From NCBI GenBank assembly GCA_039026955.1, contig JBCCLH010000012.1, forward strand, positions 62,001 through 126,000: DNA of 64,000 nt. The letters run 5' to 3'. The position numbers and the translations under genes were made by a program. Shown here piece after piece: positions 7,792 through 15,972 of the stretch; positions within the stretch are counted from its first letter, which is position 1; every line of letters starts with the position of its first letter. This DNA comes from Kordia sp039026955. GTDB lineage: Bacteria > Bacteroidota > Bacteroidia > Flavobacteriales > Flavobacteriaceae. The notes beneath the pieces are model-generated. The model made no database searches. It saw only the letters and a list, made by a program, of their open reading frames with translations, and had not been told where the DNA came from.

Positions 7792-8823
7792 ATGAAAAAG
7801 ATACTAATTTTTATCATTGCCATTATGGCTTTCAGCTGTAGTTCTGAAAAAAATGAAATTACACAAGTAGCCGCATTTACAGGACAGCAAGTTACAGGTG
7901 TTACCGTAAGTGATGGCGGAATTATTTTTGCAAATTTTCCAAGATGACGAAAAGGTGTTGAAAATTCAGTGGTGAAAGTCGCGTCAGACGGAACTTCGAC
8001 TGCGTATCCTAATGCAAGCTGGAATGATTGGGAAATTGGAAAACCGATTGACGATAGTGTATTTGTAGCCGTACAATCTGTAGTGGCACATGAAAATATA
8101 GTATACGTTTTAGATACGCGAAATCCGTTGTTTCAAGGTGTCATCGACAATCCTAGAATTTTTGCGTTCGATATTGAATCTAGCAAATTAGTAAAAACCT
8201 ATATACTTACGGAGAACAGTTTTTACAAAGAATCATACATAAACGACTTAAGAATTGACAAGAAAAACAGCAAAATGTACTTGACAGATTCTGGTCGTGC
8301 AGGATTGGTGATTGTAGATTTGAACTCAGGAGTCTCTCATCGCGCTTTAGACAATCATGTTTCTACTTTAGCCGAAACCGATCACTTAAATTTTGACGGA
8401 AAAAAATGGTCAAACACCGTACATTCTGATGGAATTGCGCTTGATACTAAAAATGATCTTCTGTACTATCACGCATTAACAGGTTATAATTTGTATGCCG
8501 TTCCGACAAATATATTAATCAAAGGAGATGAAAAAATAACTCAAGAAAATGTAAAACTCATTGCCAAAACTCCAGCGCCTGACGGAATGATTTTTGACGA
8601 AAATGGAAACGTATATTTAGCCGATTTAGAACACCAGAAAATCATGAAATTGAACGTTTCAAGTGGAGAAATGAAAGTCTTCGCAGAAGGAAATCAAATC
8701 AAATGGGCAGATACATTTAGTATTCACAATGATGAATTATACTATACCAATTCTAGAATCAACGAAGCTGCTGGAAATATAGATACTATGGTATTTGACA
8801 TCAATAAAATAAGCATTCAATAA
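7792..8823 (+). pseudogene. MRJP/SMP-30-like beta-propeller lipoprotein, interrupted by in-frame TGA
   Basis: One continuous reading frame of 343 sense codons except for TGA at 7945-7947 (codon 52). The start ATG at 7792 gives a lipoprotein signal (IMAFSCSSEK). Upstream of the stop is ANFPR and downstream RKGVENSVVKV, then YPNASWNDW. The major-royal-jelly/yellow family reads FPRW at this spot, so TGG(Trp) to TGA is the likely single change. The downstream part (FDIESSKLVKTY, YLTDSGRAGLVIVDL, SDGIALD, PDGMIFDENGNVYLADLE) shows the repeated propeller blades of SMP-30/gluconolactonase-like proteins. GTG 7969 could restart translation but would lack the signal. A sequencing error is possible. It is followed after 13 bp by a Crp-type regulator. 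Confidence 0.82.
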
Positions 8824-8836
8824 AGAAGGAATTTGT

Positions 8837-9418
8837 ATGGACGACATCAAAATGCTTAGAAAATTTCTTAATTCTTTCCATATACTTACGGAAGAAGAAA
8901 TTGATGCATTTATCAATGTAACGACTTCGTTAGTATTAAAAAAAGGAGAATTTTTAGTTACGGAAGGTGTTATTAGCAAGAAAATTGCATTCATCAAATC
9001 GGGGATTTTTCGGTCGTTTTATTATTCTTCTGAAAGTGAAGAAGTTACCTATTGTTTTACCTTCGCTAATACGATAATTACAGCTTATTCCTCTTGGATT
9101 TTACAAGTGCCAAGTAGTGAAAACATTGAAGCTTTGACAGATATGGAATTGAGAATTATCACAAAAAAAGATGTGAATTTTTTAGAAGAAACCTATCCCA
9201 ATTGGACCAAGTTTTTCAAACACGTAGCCGAACAAGAATATATAAATTTAGAAAAACGCATCTTCATGCTACAACGTGAATCTGCTGAAAAACGCTATCA
9301 AGATTTGCTCACCAACTATCCTGAATACTTACACACCATTCCGCTGCAATATTTGGCTTCGTACTTAGGTGTAACCCAAAGACACTTAAGCCGCATCAGA
9401 AAGAATATTGCTTTTTAG
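8837..9418 (+). CDS. Crp/Fnr-family transcriptional regulator
   Basis: 193 aa. Residues about 20-110 are a cyclic-nucleotide-binding-like beta-roll (LVLKKGEFLVTEGVISKKIAFIKSG). A dimerisation helix follows, and the short C-terminal HTH is the usual QYLASYLGVTQRHLSRIRK of Bacteroidetes Crp-like regulators. No cluster cysteines are present, so it is not an oxygen sensor of the FNR type. It sits 13 bp behind the propeller gene and 58 bp ahead of the haloalkane dehalogenase, suggesting it controls this operon. Confidence 0.88.
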   Translation: MDDIKMLRKFLNSFHILTEEEIDAFINVTTSLVLKKGEFLVTEGVISKKIAFIKSGIFRSFYYSSESEEVTYCFTFANTIITAYSSWILQVPSSENIEALTDMELRIITKKDVNFLEETYPNWTKFFKHVAEQEYINLEKRIFMLQRESAEKRYQDLLTNYPEYLHTIPLQYLASYLGVTQRHLSRIRKNIAF

Positions 9419-9476
9419 ACATTTGTCCTTCGTCGCGTTAGGTTCTTAAAATAATTTTGATCCATACTTAAATACA

Positions 9477-10391
9477 ATGAATATGATCAAAAAAGTAAGA
9501 ACACCCGAAGCGCGTTTTGCCAATCTTCCCGATTACAATTTTACGCCTAATTATATAGAAACTTTAAAAGGTTATGAAGGAATAAGAGCGCACTATGTGG
9601 ATGAAGGTGATACAAATGCTGATGAGGTATTTTTATTTCTTCATGGCGAACCGAGCTGGAGTTATGTGTATCGAAAAATGATTCCTATTGTGACACAAAA
9701 TGGCTATCGTGCCATTGCTCCCGATTTGTTGGGATTTGGAAAATCTGACAAACCTGTTGATGAAGATACCTATACATTTCACTTTCATCGCAACTTTTTA
9801 ATCCGCTTTATTGAAGCATTAGATTTGAAGAATATTACGCTTGTATGTCAAGATTGGGGCGGATTGTTAGGACTGACATTGCCGATGGACATGACAGCAC
9901 GTTTTAAGCGTTTGCTCATCATGAATACGGCACTCATCAACGGACAACCAGCCGGACCTGTTTTTGCAGAATGGAAACGTGAAATTACCGAACCAGAAAA
10001 TGTAGATTTAATCAAACTATTTAAAAAACATGCGCCTGGAATCAACGAGGTTGAAGCAGCCGCGTATGAAGCACCATTTCCAGATGCCACATTCAAAGCA
10101 GGTGTTCGAAAATTTCCAAAACTCGTAGCTGAAGAACCACACTTAGAAGGCGTGGCAACTTCCTTAAAAGCTGCTCAATTTTGGAATACTGAATGGAATG
10201 GAGACACCTTTATGGCAGTAGGAATGCAAGATCCAATGTTAGGTCCCGCAGTTATGAAACACATGCAGCAACTCATCAACGGTTGTCCAGAACCGTTAGA
10301 AATTGCGAATGGAGGACACTTTGTACAGGAAGCTGGCGGAGAAGAAATTATCCAGAAAGCATTGGCACATTTTGGAATGTTAAAAAACTAA
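9477..10391 (+). CDS. Haloalkane dehalogenase (HLD-I type alpha/beta hydrolase)
   Basis: 304 aa, the length typical of HLD subfamily I. It shows the oxyanion motif H56-G-E-P-S-W-S-Y, nucleophile Asp126 with halide-binding Trp127 in VCQDWGG, a candidate acid Asp252 (GMQDPMLG) and His281 (GGHFVQE). Family members hydrolyse C-halogen bonds of haloalkanes to alcohols in the cytoplasm. Related epoxide hydrolases share the fold, but the Q-D-W plus HGEPSW combination favours a dehalogenase. ATG 9477 was chosen, and ATG 9483 is an alternative. The next gene (a flavodoxin-fold oxidoreductase) begins 9 bp after the stop, so they are co-transcribed. Confidence 0.87.
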   Translation: MNMIKKVRTPEARFANLPDYNFTPNYIETLKGYEGIRAHYVDEGDTNADEVFLFLHGEPSWSYVYRKMIPIVTQNGYRAIAPDLLGFGKSDKPVDEDTYTFHFHRNFLIRFIEALDLKNITLVCQDWGGLLGLTLPMDMTARFKRLLIMNTALINGQPAGPVFAEWKREITEPENVDLIKLFKKHAPGINEVEAAAYEAPFPDATFKAGVRKFPKLVAEEPHLEGVATSLKAAQFWNTEWNGDTFMAVGMQDPMLGPAVMKHMQQLINGCPEPLEIANGGHFVQEAGGEEIIQKALAHFGMLKN

Positions 10392-10400
10392 ACGATTGTT

Positions 10401-10991
10401 ATGAAAATTTTACATTTAGTATTTCATCCAAATTTAAAAACTTCACGTGTCAACAGAATTTGGAAAGAACAATTAGAGCATAGTGGAAAAATCACTACAT
10501 CTAGAAACATGTACTCGGAATATCCAGACTTTACAATTGATGTCGCTAAAGAACAAGAATTGTTGTTGCAACACGATCGCATTGTGCTTCAATTTCCGCT
10601 CTATTGGTATTCCATGACGCCGCTTTTAAAACAGTGGTTAGACGATGTGTTGACCTATAATTTTGCCTATGGAAGTAAAGGAGATAAGTTGAAAGGCAAA
10701 GATTTGCAACTACTACTTTCGGTAGGAGGACAAAAAAAGTTTTATTCAGGATTTGATAAATTTTGCACCATTTACGACTTGATGAAACCTTTTGAATTGA
10801 CAGCCAACTTAGCGAAAATGAACTATCTGATTCCCACATGGATGTATAGAGCAGATGCTGTAGATGAACAAACAATCCGCAAATTTGGCCAACAATGGAT
10901 CGCAATGATCGACGATCCCAAACGTTCCAATGCTATTGCATATCTAAACACCCAAATGGACGCGGATAATGATGTGTTTTATGAAGAATAA
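10401..10991 (+). CDS. NAD(P)H-dependent quinone oxidoreductase, flavodoxin-like
   Basis: 196 aa, Flavodoxin_2 family (KefF/MdaB/NQO-like). The N-terminal strand MKILHLVFHPNLKTSRVN leads to the FMN/FAD phosphate site. FPLYWYSMTPLLKQW and AYGSKGDKLKGKDLQLLLSVGG are family hallmarks. It is predicted to reduce quinones or other electrophiles by two electrons using NAD(P)H in the cytosol. It is the last gene of the 7.8-11 kb operon, where it might handle electrophilic products beside the dehalogenase (inference). Confidence 0.88.
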   Translation: MKILHLVFHPNLKTSRVNRIWKEQLEHSGKITTSRNMYSEYPDFTIDVAKEQELLLQHDRIVLQFPLYWYSMTPLLKQWLDDVLTYNFAYGSKGDKLKGKDLQLLLSVGGQKKFYSGFDKFCTIYDLMKPFELTANLAKMNYLIPTWMYRADAVDEQTIRKFGQQWIAMIDDPKRSNAIAYLNTQMDADNDVFYEE

Positions 10992-11022
10992 TGAAATCGA
11001 ATAGAAGATAAAAAATGATAAA

Positions 11023-11159
11023 AAAGAGGCTGTCTAAAAAGCTAACTTAAACGTCATGCTGGACTTGATCCAGAATCTCATTAAGCTAATTATCAACTGC
11101 AATTAGAAGCCAAACTTGATTTGGTTTGACGAAATCTATACTTTTTGGACAGTTTCTTT
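11023..11159. repeat. 137-bp inverted-repeat element, MITE-like or bidirectional terminator
   Basis: Ends are imperfect 19-bp inverted repeats: AAAGAGGCTGTCTAAAAAG at 11023-11041 and CTTTTTGGACAGTTTCTTT at 11141-11159 (three mismatches). The interior holds a copy of the dispersed CGTCATGCTGGACTTGATCC repeat. It fills the gap between two convergent genes, ending 4 bp before the minus-strand stop, so it could terminate both. Confidence 0.7.
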
Positions 11160-11163
11160 ACTA

Positions 11164-11862
11164 TTAATCACTTCCTTCTTCTGGCTTATTAAGATTAAAA
11201 AGACTTTGCGTATCTAAGGTCTGATCGTCAAATTCTAAATAAAAATCATGCAATTCAGTAGCTTTTTTCATGACATCAGAATGCATCTTATTAAAAGTGA
11301 TAGAATCACCATTAATATCTAAACCTGTTGCACAAAAGTTGACTAACTTCTTCTGCAAATTATCATAATTGATAAATGCAAGCCCGTTTTTATGAATGCT
11401 TTTCTCTTGGTCAAAGGTACTCGCTGACAATCCGAAAAAAGAACTCAATGTGGTAAACACCAAGAACAGTACTTTAATGGTATAAGCAGTTTCTTTCCAA
11501 CCTTCTTGGGTAATCACAAAAACCGTCAGCGCCGTCAGGATAGAAAAAAGTAAAAACAGTGTCATGGAAGTAAAATGATAGGTATACAACTTCAAAAAAG
11601 TAACTTCATGCTGAAGTTTATAATTCTGAATGGCATCATTCAAAATGATCAATCGTTCGGCCTGTGCTTGGGTCGTATTATGACAATTTTGGATGCCTTT
11701 TTCAGCATGCAACGCGCTTACCGCATCCATAGCACTCATCAATTCTTTTCCCTCACAATTGGCATGTTTCCGTAAAAAATAAATTCCAGTAGCAGTCAAA
11801 GCTATAATAACTGCAATAATGCTAAGGGTATACCAAAGTTTATTATTAAGAAAAGTTTCCAT
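11164..11862 (-). CDS. Unknown membrane protein, 232 aa
   Basis: No family recognised. Three hydrophobic spans are visible: residues about 9-29 (WYTLSIIAVIIALTATGIYFL region), about 95-117 and about 128-148. Between the first two lies a soluble stretch with Cys36 and C59, and the C-terminal about 80 residues are soluble and acidic. The layout suggests an inner-membrane protein with a cytoplasmic or periplasmic tail. It is isolated from its neighbours by the inverted-repeat element downstream and by 131 bp to the FNR-like gene. Confidence 0.65.
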   Translation of the reverse strand: METFLNNKLWYTLSIIAVIIALTATGIYFLRKHANCEGKELMSAMDAVSALHAEKGIQNCHNTTQAQAERLIILNDAIQNYKLQHEVTFLKLYTYHFTSMTLFLLFSILTALTVFVITQEGWKETAYTIKVLFLVFTTLSSFFGLSASTFDQEKSIHKNGLAFINYDNLQKKLVNFCATGLDINGDSITFNKMHSDVMKKATELHDFYLEFDDQTLDTQSLFNLNKPEEGSD

Positions 11863-11993
11863 AAGAGTCGATTGTTACGTTGCTTGGACTTAAAGGTAAC
11901 GAAAAGATGGAAACAATACCTAAATCGAAATGTTTTTTGCTAAAAATCAGGGAACTAAACACGATAAAGCATAGTCAACTGAGCCTGTCGAAG

Positions 11994-12671
11994 CTACTCC
12001 ACACGCTTTAAAGCAGTAATATCTTCAAGCCTAATCTGCTTTCCCTTTGTAGCAATCAAACCGTCTTTTTTGAATTGTGATAAAATACGAATGACAGATT
12101 CTGTAGCAGTTCCTACAATATTCGCGTAATCTTCACGGGAAAGTACAATGGTCAACATACCATCTTCATCAGTGCCAAAAGCAGCATGAATATACAACAA
12201 GGCTTCTGCCAATCGCTGTCGAACCGATTTCTGCGCCATATTGACAATCAAATTATCTGCTTCTTTCAAATCTTTTGCCATCACTTTCAACACATCCAAT
12301 GTAAAATCGTTGTTTTCGTGCAAATCGCGCATGACTTCATATTTCGGAATAAAACACACTTGCATATCGTTCAACGCCGTCGCGCTTAAATTGGTAGATT
12401 CTTCACTCACTAAAGAGCGCTGACCAATCAACTCACCTTTGACTACCAATTTCACAATCTGATCCTTCCCGTTGGCGCTGAGTTTGGTCAATTTGCAAAT
12501 ACCATCACGCACGCAAAAAATACCGTTAATCAAGTCGCCTTCGTTAAAAAGCAACTGCCCTTTCCGAACGATTTTGGAGGTTTTACAATCTGAAATACGA
12601 ACCAATTCCTCTTTGGTCAAATACTTCAAAGAATTAAACTGTTTTAAGATGCATTGTTCACATGTACTCAT
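11994..12671 (-). CDS. FNR-like Crp/Fnr regulator
   Basis: 225 aa. The N-terminus MSTCEQC gives Cys4 and Cys7, with Cys29 and Cys106 further on. This spacing is broadly like the 4Fe-4S ligands of oxygen-sensing FNR, although cluster binding is an inference. The beta-roll spans about 25-130 and the C-terminal HTH contains IVGTATESVIRILSQF, with the Glu and Arg that FNR proteins use to read the GA/TC part of TTGAT-type half sites. It is divergent from ccoI, with a palindrome ATGAT-AAAT-ATCAT between them. It is the best candidate master regulator of the cbb3, hemN and CBS genes that share this box. Confidence 0.87.
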   Translation of the reverse strand: MSTCEQCILKQFNSLKYLTKEELVRISDCKTSKIVRKGQLLFNEGDLINGIFCVRDGICKLTKLSANGKDQIVKLVVKGELIGQRSLVSEESTNLSATALNDMQVCFIPKYEVMRDLHENNDFTLDVLKVMAKDLKEADNLIVNMAQKSVRQRLAEALLYIHAAFGTDEDGMLTIVLSREDYANIVGTATESVIRILSQFKKDGLIATKGKQIRLEDITALKRVE

Positions 12672-12706
12672 GGTTACGAAATAAAGGATTATTTGAAAAT
12701 AAAAGC

Positions 12707-12720
12707 ATGATAAATATCAT
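12707..12720. promoter_or_regulatory. FNR-type box, fnr/ccoI divergent promoter
   Basis: Palindrome ATGAT-AAAT-ATCAT, 36 bp before the fnr-like start and 65 bp before the ccoI start. It matches the other three boxes at 15714, 26668 and 31511. Confidence 0.65.
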
Positions 12721-12740
12721 ATTTTAATTTGGATTCATTT

Positions 12741-12754
12741 GTAACCTTTGTTAC
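12741..12754. promoter_or_regulatory. Second palindrome GTAAC-CTTT-GTTAC
   Basis: Perfect 5-bp arms with a 4-bp spacer, 30 bp before ccoI. The geometry is that of a Crp/Fnr site but the half site differs. It may serve another Crp-like protein or a low-affinity site. Confidence 0.35.
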
Positions 12755-12784
12755 TGCAAAAAAAGGAATAAATGTGTATATAAT

Positions 12785-15157
12785 ATGAGCGAGACAACCT
12801 GCTTCCATTGTGGTGATGTGTGCGACGAACAAGTTGTTCAATACGATGAAAAATCGTTTTGTTGTCATGGTTGTAAAACGGTCTATGAACTGTTTACGGA
12901 ACACGACTTGGCATGCTATTACGATTTAGAAAATGCACCTGGAGCCACACCAAAAGAAATAGAAGGGAAGTACGATTTTTTAACGCAGCAAAATATCATT
13001 GATAAATTATTGGAATTTAACGATGATAACAAACAAATAATCACGTTGTACATTCCGCATATCCACTGTAGCTCTTGCATTTGGATTCTCGAAAATCTAC
13101 ACAAACTCAATACGGAAATCACCGCTTCACAAGTAAACTTTGGTAAAAAAAATGTGCGAATCACATACAATGCGCAGACATTTTCACTCAAAGAAGTCGT
13201 ATTGTTATTAAGTAGAATTGGTTACGAACCATACATCAGTTTGGAAGATTACAGCACGGGAAAAAGCCAAATCAATCGTACGCTCATTTACAAACTGGGA
13301 ATTGCAGGATTTGCGTTTGGAAATGTCATGTTTCTATCGTTTCCCGAATACTTTCAAGTCAGCGGATTTTGGATAGAACAATACAAAACCCTATTCCGTT
13401 GGTTGATGTTTGCCTTCTCGCTTCCGGTCGTTTTTTATGCTGCGCAGGACTATTTTATTTCTGCCTACAAAGGATTACGTGCAAAACTCTTAAACATTGA
13501 TGTACCAATTGCTTTGGGAATTTTGGTGCTGTTTGTCAGAAGCTCTGTGGAAATCATTTTTGATTTAGGAACAGGATTTTTTGATAGTCTTACGGGATTG
13601 GTCTTTTTTCTATTACTTGGGAAATTTTTTCAGCAAAAAACCTATACCTTTCTATCCTTCGAGCGTGATTACAAATCCTACTTTCCTATTGCAGTGACTA
13701 AAATTCTAAAAGGAAAAGAAACACCAATTCAAGTCTACGATATTAAAAAAGGCGATCGATTGTTGATTCGAAATGAAGAACTTATTCCAGTTGATGGAAT
13801 ACTGATCAACGGAAATGCGGCGATTGATTACAGTTTTGTCACAGGCGAATCAGAAACGGTGCAAAAACAATCAGGCGACAAGGTATTTGCGGGCGGAAAG
13901 CAAACTTCAGGCGTCATTGAAATCGAAGCGATCAAATCGGTTGAGCAAAGCTATTTAACCCAATTGTGGAGCAATGATGTCTTCGAAAAAAACAAAGAAG
14001 AAAGCTTTACCAATCTCACCAATAAAATCAGCAAACACTTTACGATTACCGTATTATCCATCGCGGTCATAGCAACGTCTTTTTGGTTGATTGTTGATCC
14101 ATCAAAAGCCATGAATGTCTTTACGGCAGTATTAATTATTGCCTGTCCATGCGCGATTGCTTTAGCAGCGCCATTTACGTTTGGAAACCTATTGCGCATC
14201 TTTGGAAAGCTGAAATTCTATGTGAAAAACGCCAGTGTTTTAGAACAATTGGCAGCGATCAATACGATTATTTTTGACAAAACAGGAACGATCACATCCA
14301 ACAAAAAAAGCACGGCAAGTTACGAAGGTGAACAACTCACCAAAGATGAATCTGCTCTGCTCAAAAGTACCTTGCGCGGTTCCAATCATCCGTTAAGTAG
14401 AACCTTATACGACATTCTAGAAGCACAAAATATCGTCACACTCGATCATTTCGAAGAATACATCGGAAAAGGAATGACCGCGCGTCATGAAAATAACAAT
14501 ATCAAAGTCGGTGCGGCAACGTTTGTGGGACATCAAGAAAACAAAAAAGTACTCAACACAACAGTTCACATCAGCGCGAATAATGCGTATAAAGGAAAAT
14601 ATACCTTCTATAACAGTTATCGAAAAGGACTCTCAAAACTCTTCAACAATCTCAAAAAGAATTTCGATCTAGCCATCCTTTCGGGAGATAATGAAGGCGA
14701 ACGTGAAAACTTAAAAAAGCTGTTGCCTGCAAAAACAAAATTGATCTTCAATCAAAAACCAAATGACAAATTGGAATACATTCACTACCATCAAAAAGAA
14801 GGTGCCAAAGTCTTAATGGTCGGTGATGGTTTAAATGATGCCGGAGCACTCGCACAAAGTGACGTGGGAATTGCACTTTCAGAAAATGTCAATGTATTTT
14901 CGCCAGCTTGCGATGCCATTTTAGATGCTTCCAAATTCAATCAGTTAGATCGTTATATCAACGCTTCCAAATCGGCAATCAAGATCATCAAATGGAGTTT
15001 TGTACTGTCGTTTATCTACAATACCATCGGATTATATTTTGCCATCACAGGACAATTAGCACCTGTAATTGCAGCCATTCTCATGCCGTTGAGTTCCATC
15101 AGCATTGTAGTATTTACTACACTTTGTACAACATTTTTAGGGAAAAGGTTGCAATAA
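12785..15157 (+). CDS. ccoI: CcoI/FixI-type P1B copper-transporting ATPase
   Basis: 790 aa. An N-terminal Cys-rich metal-binding region (CFHCGDVC and CCHGC, residues 6-30) precedes an HMA domain with C95-S-S-C98. The transmembrane block follows, then A454-type ion channel motif C454-P-C456, the phosphorylation site D498-KTGT, and the hinge GDGLNDAGAL. In cbb3 biogenesis this pump supplies copper for the CuB centre of CcoN. It is divergent from the FNR-like regulator and upstream of ccoS, separated by 619 bp filled with repeats. The zinc-finger-like leader plus HMA arrangement is typical of Bacteroidetes CcoI. Confidence 0.92.
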   Translation: MSETTCFHCGDVCDEQVVQYDEKSFCCHGCKTVYELFTEHDLACYYDLENAPGATPKEIEGKYDFLTQQNIIDKLLEFNDDNKQIITLYIPHIHCSSCIWILENLHKLNTEITASQVNFGKKNVRITYNAQTFSLKEVVLLLSRIGYEPYISLEDYSTGKSQINRTLIYKLGIAGFAFGNVMFLSFPEYFQVSGFWIEQYKTLFRWLMFAFSLPVVFYAAQDYFISAYKGLRAKLLNIDVPIALGILVLFVRSSVEIIFDLGTGFFDSLTGLVFFLLLGKFFQQKTYTFLSFERDYKSYFPIAVTKILKGKETPIQVYDIKKGDRLLIRNEELIPVDGILINGNAAIDYSFVTGESETVQKQSGDKVFAGGKQTSGVIEIEAIKSVEQSYLTQLWSNDVFEKNKEESFTNLTNKISKHFTITVLSIAVIATSFWLIVDPSKAMNVFTAVLIIACPCAIALAAPFTFGNLLRIFGKLKFYVKNASVLEQLAAINTIIFDKTGTITSNKKSTASYEGEQLTKDESALLKSTLRGSNHPLSRTLYDILEAQNIVTLDHFEEYIGKGMTARHENNNIKVGAATFVGHQENKKVLNTTVHISANNAYKGKYTFYNSYRKGLSKLFNNLKKNFDLAILSGDNEGERENLKKLLPAKTKLIFNQKPNDKLEYIHYHQKEGAKVLMVGDGLNDAGALAQSDVGIALSENVNVFSPACDAILDASKFNQLDRYINASKSAIKIIKWSFVLSFIYNTIGLYFAITGQLAPVIAAILMPLSSISIVVFTTLCTTFLGKRLQ

Positions 15158-15776
15158 TATTTCATCATAATTTTGAAAAACTACGAATCGTCTTTGCGAG
15201 TGATAGCGTGGCAATCTGCCTAAACCAGAGCAAGATTTGCCTTTTAAACAAGCATTGACACATTTTCAAATTATCAAATTGATACATTAAAAATCGTCAC
15301 TTCGATTTCTATGACAAAAGCAAATGATTCTGCGGAAAAGTTTTGATTTTTGGTTTAGAAATCTAAAAGTGTAAATTATTATAATATTTGTGATAGAAGC
15401 AAGATCATCATTGGTACATTTTCAAATTATCAAATCGTTACATTAAAAATAAACGTCACTTCAAGTGTCCTAAACCATGTGCTGAACTTGATTCAGTATT
15501 GATTCAGGATCTTATCGAGAAGTACTTGAAAACGCTAAATGTTAAATGATTTTGACTAAACTCATAAACTCTCAAGAATCACAGCTGTTCTCGATACAAC
15601 GAATCACAGATTCGCCACTCGAACTGACGTTTAGATTTTCAACTTCAATTTCGAGTTCAACCTCAATTTCACAAAAGAGTTCAACCTCAATTTCAAAAAA
15701 ATAAACTTCAAACATGACAAAAGTCATTTTTTAGGAGTCCACACCACAGTACTTTTGAGTCATAACTTCAATAGGT
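15158..15776. repeat. Repeat-filled intergenic region before ccoS
   Basis: No gene. It contains a copy of the GTCTTTGCGAGTGATAGCG-GGCAATCTG family (about 15189-15220), two copies of a TTTTCAAATTATCAAAT-type segment (15262 and 15420), and an AACTTGATTCAG/GATCTTATCGAGAAGTACTTG hairpin unit near 15490-15530. The last 70 bp hold the FNR box and presumably the ccoS promoter. Confidence 0.7.
15714..15727. promoter_or_regulatory. FNR-type box upstream of the cco operon
   Basis: Perfect palindrome ATGAC-AAAA-GTCAT, ending 49 bp before the ccoS ATG, the spacing expected for a class-II activator site. Confidence 0.7.
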
Positions 15777-15965
15777 ATGAGTGTTATATATGTTTTACTA
15801 ACCATCAGTATTGTGGTCGCAATACTCTTCTTTGTCGCCTTCATAATGGCGGTAAAAAGCGGACAATTTGACGATAGTTATACGCCATCAGTGCGCATGC
15901 TATTCGAAGATGAATTGGTCAAAGACACATCGAAAATAGAACTAACGAATAAGACAACTAAATAA
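15777..15965 (+). CDS. ccoS: Cbb3 oxidase assembly protein CcoS
   Basis: 62 aa with one N-terminal membrane helix (VIYVLLTISIVVAILFFVAF), then the conserved GQFDD and a short soluble tail, as in CcoS/FixS. It is needed for cofactor insertion into cbb3 oxidase. It is the first gene of the oxidase operon, 7 bp before ccoNO and 50 bp after the FNR-type box. Confidence 0.93.
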   Translation: MSVIYVLLTISIVVAILFFVAFIMAVKSGQFDDSYTPSVRMLFEDELVKDTSKIELTNKTTK

Positions 15966-15972
15966 TATTATT

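Noticed and set aside
7945..7947. TGA as a programmed selenocysteine or Trp codon
   Set aside because: No sign of a SECIS-like structure was seen, and TGA clearly serves as a stop in other genes of this window.
10193..10483. A 96-codon open frame on the plus strand inside the dehalogenase gene
   Set aside because: It overlaps the well-supported dehalogenase and the next gene start in another frame and has basic, low-quality composition.
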